DNA of 8,810 nucleotides from Actinomycetes bacterium. Its GTDB lineage: Bacteria > Actinomycetota > Actinomycetes > Mycobacteriales > Micromonosporaceae. The position numbers and the translations under genes were made by a program. The DNA lies in the NCBI GenBank assembly GCA_023437285.1, contig JAEZGP010000218.1, positions 1 to 8,810 on the forward strand. Direction: 5' to 3'. The notes beneath the pieces were generated by a model. The model had not been told where the DNA came from. It made no database searches and worked only from the letters and a program-made list of their open reading frames with translations. The stretch's first letter is position 1, and each line of letters opens with the position of its first letter. Positions 7,145 to 8,810 of this stretch are shown one piece after another.

Positions 7145-7174
7145 ATGTCCCAGCGGAGCGAGGTGCCGGCGTGA
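7145..7174 (+). CDS. Nine-codon upstream ORF coupled to hisF
   Basis: ATG at 7145 opens a frame of nine codons (MSQRSEVPA) ending at TGA 7172-7174, which overlaps the hisF GTG start at 7171 (GTGA). The ATG is 6 nt from a TAGGCT -10 box and has no Shine-Dalgarno, so it should be translated as a leaderless start. The mini-ORF contains the hisF ribosome binding site, so its translation would bring ribosomes onto hisF or regulate access to it. It has no histidine codon, so it is not a classical his attenuator peptide. Real translation is inferred from layout. Confidence 0.45.
   Translation: MSQRSEVPA
7160..7163 (+). promoter_or_regulatory. Ribosome binding site of hisF
   Basis: GAGG lies 7 nt before the GTG at 7171, within the upstream mini-ORF, and a further GGAG lies at 7155-7158. 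It supports the 253-aa HisF start. Confidence 0.6.
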
Positions 7175-7932
7175 GCGTCGCGGTTCGAGTCATTCCCTGT
7201 CTCGACGTGGACGCCGGGCGGGTGGTCAAGGGCGTCAACTTTCTCGACCTGCGCGACGCGGGCGACCCGGTCGAGCTGGCCGCCGCCTACGACGCCGCCG
7301 GTGCCGACGAGGTGGTGTTCCTCGACGTGACGGCCTCCTCCGACGCGCGCGCCACGATGCTCGACGTCGTCGCCCGTACGGCCGAGAGCGTGTTCATCCC
7401 GCTCACGGTGGGCGGTGGGGTACGCACCGTCGCGGACGTGGACACGCTGCTGCGCGCCGGGGCCGACAAGGTCGGCGTCAACACGGCCGCCATCGCCCGC
7501 CCCGAGCTGATCTCCGAGATCGCCGACCGGTTCGGCAACCAGGTCCTGACGCTGTCGCTGGACGTACGCCGCGCCGACGGGCCGCCCAGCGGCTTCGAGG
7601 TCACCACGCACGGCGGCCGGCGCGGTACGGGCATCGACGCCGTGCAGTGGGCGGGCCGGGTCGCCGAGCTGGGCGCCGGGGAGATCCTGCTCAACTCCAT
7701 GGACCGCGACGGCACCAAGGACGGCTTCGACCTGGAGCTGATCCGGGCCGTGCGGGAGGTGGTGGACATCCCGGTGATCGCGAGCGGCGGCGCGGGTGCC
7801 GTCGCCGACTTCCCGCCCGCCGTCTCGGCCGGCGCGGACGCGGTCCTCGCGGCGAGCGTGTTCCACTTCGGGGAGCTGAGCGTGCAGGCCGTGAAGGGCG
7901 CTCTGCGCGAGGCCGGGCAGCCCGTCCGCTGA
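7171..7932 (+). CDS. hisF: Imidazole glycerol phosphate synthase, cyclase subunit
   Basis: HisF (253 aa, normal length) is a (beta/alpha)8 barrel that uses ammonia delivered by HisH to turn PRFAR into imidazole glycerol phosphate and AICAR. AICAR returns to purine synthesis. The first strand carries [16 protein letters not shown] (~6-21) with the catalytic D12. D131 in the LSLDVRR strand (~128-134) is the second catalytic aspartate. Other blocks: [10 protein letters not shown] (~78-87), [10 protein letters not shown] (~98-107), [16 protein letters not shown] (~146-161), [15 protein letters not shown] (~173-187), and phosphate-binding IASGGAGAV (~203-211) and AASVFHF (~227-233). The GTG at 7171 gives the family N-terminus and overlaps the mini-ORF stop. 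It stands apart from hisH, with trmB antisense in between, and has its own promoter. Confidence 0.97.
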   Translation: MSVAVRVIPCLDVDAGRVVKGVNFLDLRDAGDPVELAAAYDAAGADEVVFLDVTASSDARATMLDVVARTAESVFIPLTVGGGVRTVADVDTLLRAGADKVGVNTAAIARPELISEIADRFGNQVLTLSLDVRRADGPPSGFEVTTHGGRRGTGIDAVQWAGRVAELGAGEILLNSMDRDGTKDGFDLELIRAVREVVDIPVIASGGAGAVADFPPAVSAGADAVLAASVFHFGELSVQAVKGALREAGQPVR

Positions 7933-7976
7933 CGGCCAGGTTGGCTGATTCCGGCATATAAGCCGTACCGGGGGCC

Positions 7977-7982
7977 TAGCGT
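7977..7982 (+). promoter_or_regulatory. Putative -10 box of the DUF6069-like gene
   Basis: TAGCGT (TAnnnT) lies 17 nt before the ATG at 8000, predicting a leader of about 10 nt that contains GGGGTGAG as ribosome binding site. No good -35 is visible. The hisF-to-gene gap of 67 bp also contains a short CGGC/GCCG inverted repeat with a 6-nt AT-rich loop (7952-7965), too weak to call a terminator. Confidence 0.35.
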
Positions 7983-7999
7983 GGACTCCGGGGTGAGTT

Positions 8000-8551
8000 A
8001 TGACGTATGGCAGTGTCCCGGAACCGCCCGACGAGTACCCGCCGGGGCAGTATCCGCCGGGCCGGTATCCGCAGCAGCCGTACCCGCCGCCGGGCAGCCC
8101 GGCGCGGCACGGCGTCGACCCGGGGCGGCTGTGGGCCGGCGGGCTCGCCGCCTCGCTCGTGGCGGCCGGCGTGGCCGCCGTCGGCTACCTGTTCGTCCGC
8201 GGCATCCTCGGCATCAGCATGCTCAGCGCCCAGCCCTCCGGCCGCGTGGTCGAGATATCCCTGCTGAGCTATGCCGCACTGGCCTTCCTCAGCGGACTGC
8301 TCGGCACCGCGCTCGCCCACGTGCTGATCGTGACGACCCCGCGTCCCCGGGTCTTCTTCGGCTGGATCATCGGGCTGGCCACCGCCGCCGCCATGCTGGT
8401 GCCACTGTCCCTCAACCAGTCCCTGGAGAGCCGCCTGGCCACGGCATTCGTCAACCTGGCCATCGGCATCACGATCGGGGTCCTGGTCAGCACGGCCGTG
8501 GGGGCCAGCCGCCGCCGCGCGCCGCCCGCGTACGTGCCGCCGCCGATCTAG
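8000..8551 (+). CDS. Four-helix membrane protein, probable DUF6069 family
   Basis: 183-aa membrane protein of unknown function. The N-terminal ~40 residues are a Pro/Tyr/Gly-rich cytosolic tail built on a 5-residue repeat (PPGQY, PPGRY, PQQPY at residues 14-28), encoded by 15-bp units from 8039. Hydrophobic helices follow at about 44-66, 87-111, 118-136 and 146-167, and the C-terminus ends in RRRAPPAYVPPPI. The pattern LWAGGLAASLVAAG, then HVLIVTTPRPRVFFGWIIGLATAA, resembles actinobacterial DUF6069 proteins as I recall them; this is a tentative match. The ATG at 8000 is chosen because of the upstream GGGGTGAG and because it gives the typical proline-rich tail. The long alternative frame through the same DNA (7981-8745) is Arg/Ala-rich and is a shadow. 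No link to histidine synthesis is evident. Confidence 0.8.
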   Translation: MTYGSVPEPPDEYPPGQYPPGRYPQQPYPPPGSPARHGVDPGRLWAGGLAASLVAAGVAAVGYLFVRGILGISMLSAQPSGRVVEISLLSYAALAFLSGLLGTALAHVLIVTTPRPRVFFGWIIGLATAAAMLVPLSLNQSLESRLATAFVNLAIGITIGVLVSTAVGASRRRAPPAYVPPPI

Positions 8552-8560
8552 GGCGCGGGA

Positions 8561-8574
8561 GGCGGCGATCCGCC
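8561..8574 (+). terminator. Possible GC-rich hairpin after the DUF6069-like gene
   Basis: GGCGG and CCGCC form a perfect 5-bp stem with a CGAT loop 10 bp after the stop codon. There is no T-tract. Actinobacterial terminators often lack one, but short GC stems are common by chance here. Confidence 0.3.
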
Positions 8575-8668
8575 GACGCCGCCATTCGTCGACCCGCCCC
8601 GGGTCTGCCCGCCGCGTCGGTACGCGGCCCCGGGCCAACCGGGGGAGCGCGCGGAGGCCGTGGCGGCC

Positions 8669-8708
8669 TACGCTGGGGCGGCCGCCCCGTACCCGTCGCG
8701 ACAAGGAG
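8669..8708 (+). promoter_or_regulatory. Promoter and ribosome binding site of a gene cut off by the contig end
   Basis: TACGCT (TAnnnT) at 8669-8674 and a near-consensus Shine-Dalgarno AAGGAG at 8703-8708, 4 nt before a GTG at 8713, look like the start of a new transcription unit. This Shine-Dalgarno is stronger than most in the window. I see no gene between 8552 and 8668; the stretch is only GC-rich intergenic DNA. Confidence 0.4.
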
Positions 8709-8712
8709 CGCC

Positions 8713-8745
8713 GTGCCCGCCCCGACCGAGCGCAGCCGGCCATGA
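8713..8745 (+). CDS. 5' end of a truncated gene (10 codons visible)
   Basis: GTG at 8713, well placed after AAGGAG, reads ten codons (MPAPTERSRP) and meets a TGA at 8743-8745, two bases before sequencing adapter begins at 8748. The adapter portion has many substitutions, so bases just before it may also be wrong and the TGA may not be real. The likeliest reading is the first codons of a gene lost at the contig end. By the order in some relatives it might be hisI, but ten residues cannot show this. Confidence 0.3.
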   Translation: MPAPTERSRP

Positions 8746-8747
8746 CG

Positions 8748-8810
8748 CTGTCTGGTATACACATCTGCCGGTGCCGCCGAATTAGACGGTGTAGATGTCG
8801 GTGGTCGGCG
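8748..8810 (-). other. Illumina Nextera (Tn5) i5/P5 adapter left on the contig end, not biological
   Basis: Read on +, 8748-8766 corresponds to the reverse complement of the 19-bp Tn5 mosaic end (CTGTCT..TATACACATCT), 8767-8780 to the i5 adapter stem (canonical GACGCTGCCGACGA), 8781-8788 is ATTAGACG, the reverse complement of Nextera XT index S510 (CGTCTAAT), and 8789-8810 corresponds to the P5 part (GTGTAGATCTCGG onward). From memory of the adapter, 48 of 55 fixed positions and all 8 index bases agree. The seven differences are at 8754, 8755, 8768, 8771, 8777, 8797 and 8808, and every one is a change to G or C. Segments occur in the right order with the right lengths, so chance is not credible. 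Any reading frame in this stretch, on either strand, should be ignored. Confidence 0.95.

Noticed and set aside
6501..7961. 486-codon + frame running antisense through trmB and across hisF in another frame
   Set aside because: Composition is Arg/Gly/Ala-rich without motifs, and both trmB and hisF have convincing signatures in their own frames.
7952..7965. CGGC-6 nt-GCCG inverted repeat after hisF as a terminator
   Set aside because: The stem is 4 bp with an AT-rich loop and there is no T-tract; too weak to support.
8761..8800. Inverted repeat ACATCT / AGATGT that looked like a terminator or transposon end
   Set aside because: Both arms belong to the Nextera adapter; the Tn5 mosaic-end likeness comes from library preparation, not from a resident transposon.
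8782..8810. Partial - strand coding end reading PTTDIYTV then stop, with good high-GC codons
   Set aside because: It looked like the C-terminus of a neighbouring gene, but the sequence is the P5/i5 Nextera adapter with its index.
8742..8810. ATG overlapping a TGA (ATGA) that opens a Cys/Arg-rich frame to the window end
   Set aside because: All but its first two codons lie in adapter sequence, and it uses codons atypical of this genome.

Overview
The window is an assembled piece of a high-GC actinobacterial chromosome. The best guess is Micromonosporaceae (Micromonospora, Actinoplanes or a relative). The grounds are very GC-rich codon third positions, the actinobacterial bifunctional PriA in place of an ordinary HisA, a DUF2567 protein, a probable DUF6069 protein, and frequent GTG starts without Shine-Dalgarno sequences. 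The genus is inferred from protein family resemblance, not proven.

Layout. Positions 1-651 hold the end of a DUF2567 membrane protein on +. It converges on, and overlaps by 61 bp, a LON-substrate-binding-domain protein on - (591-1265). A 99-bp divergent region with two TAGRNT-type -10 boxes leads into a tightly packed histidine operon on +: hisD, hisC, hisB, a 54-aa two-helix membrane peptide, hisH, a 22-codon linker ORF, a 115-aa two-helix membrane protein, and priA (hisA/trpF). Most junctions are ATGA/GTGA-type or longer overlaps, so translation is probably coupled. A 23-bp x 3 tandem repeat then separates priA from convergent trmB (- strand, m7G46 tRNA methyltransferase). From the short region upstream of trmB, hisF runs on +, preceded by a nine-codon, apparently leaderless ORF whose stop overlaps the hisF start. 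A four-helix membrane protein (probable DUF6069) follows.

How the genes work together. HisB, HisC and HisD carry out the late steps (IGP to IAP to histidinol phosphate, then histidinol to histidine). PriA and the HisH-HisF glutamine amidotransferase/cyclase carry out the middle steps (ProFAR to PRFAR to IGP plus AICAR). HisG, HisE, HisI and a histidinol-phosphate phosphatase are not in the window. The two small membrane proteins sit inside the operon with no known histidine role.

The last ~63 bases (8748-8810) are not biological. They read as an Illumina Nextera/Tn5 adapter: mosaic end, i5 stem, 8-nt index, then the P5 segment, with seven substitutions. The true contig end is near 8747, where a new gene with a good ribosome binding site seems to begin and is cut off.

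There is no CRISPR array, phage, IS element or obvious defence system. The unusual signals are small-scale: leaderless starts, mini-ORFs that bridge genes, and a tandem repeat that places stop codons in all six frames between two convergent genes.
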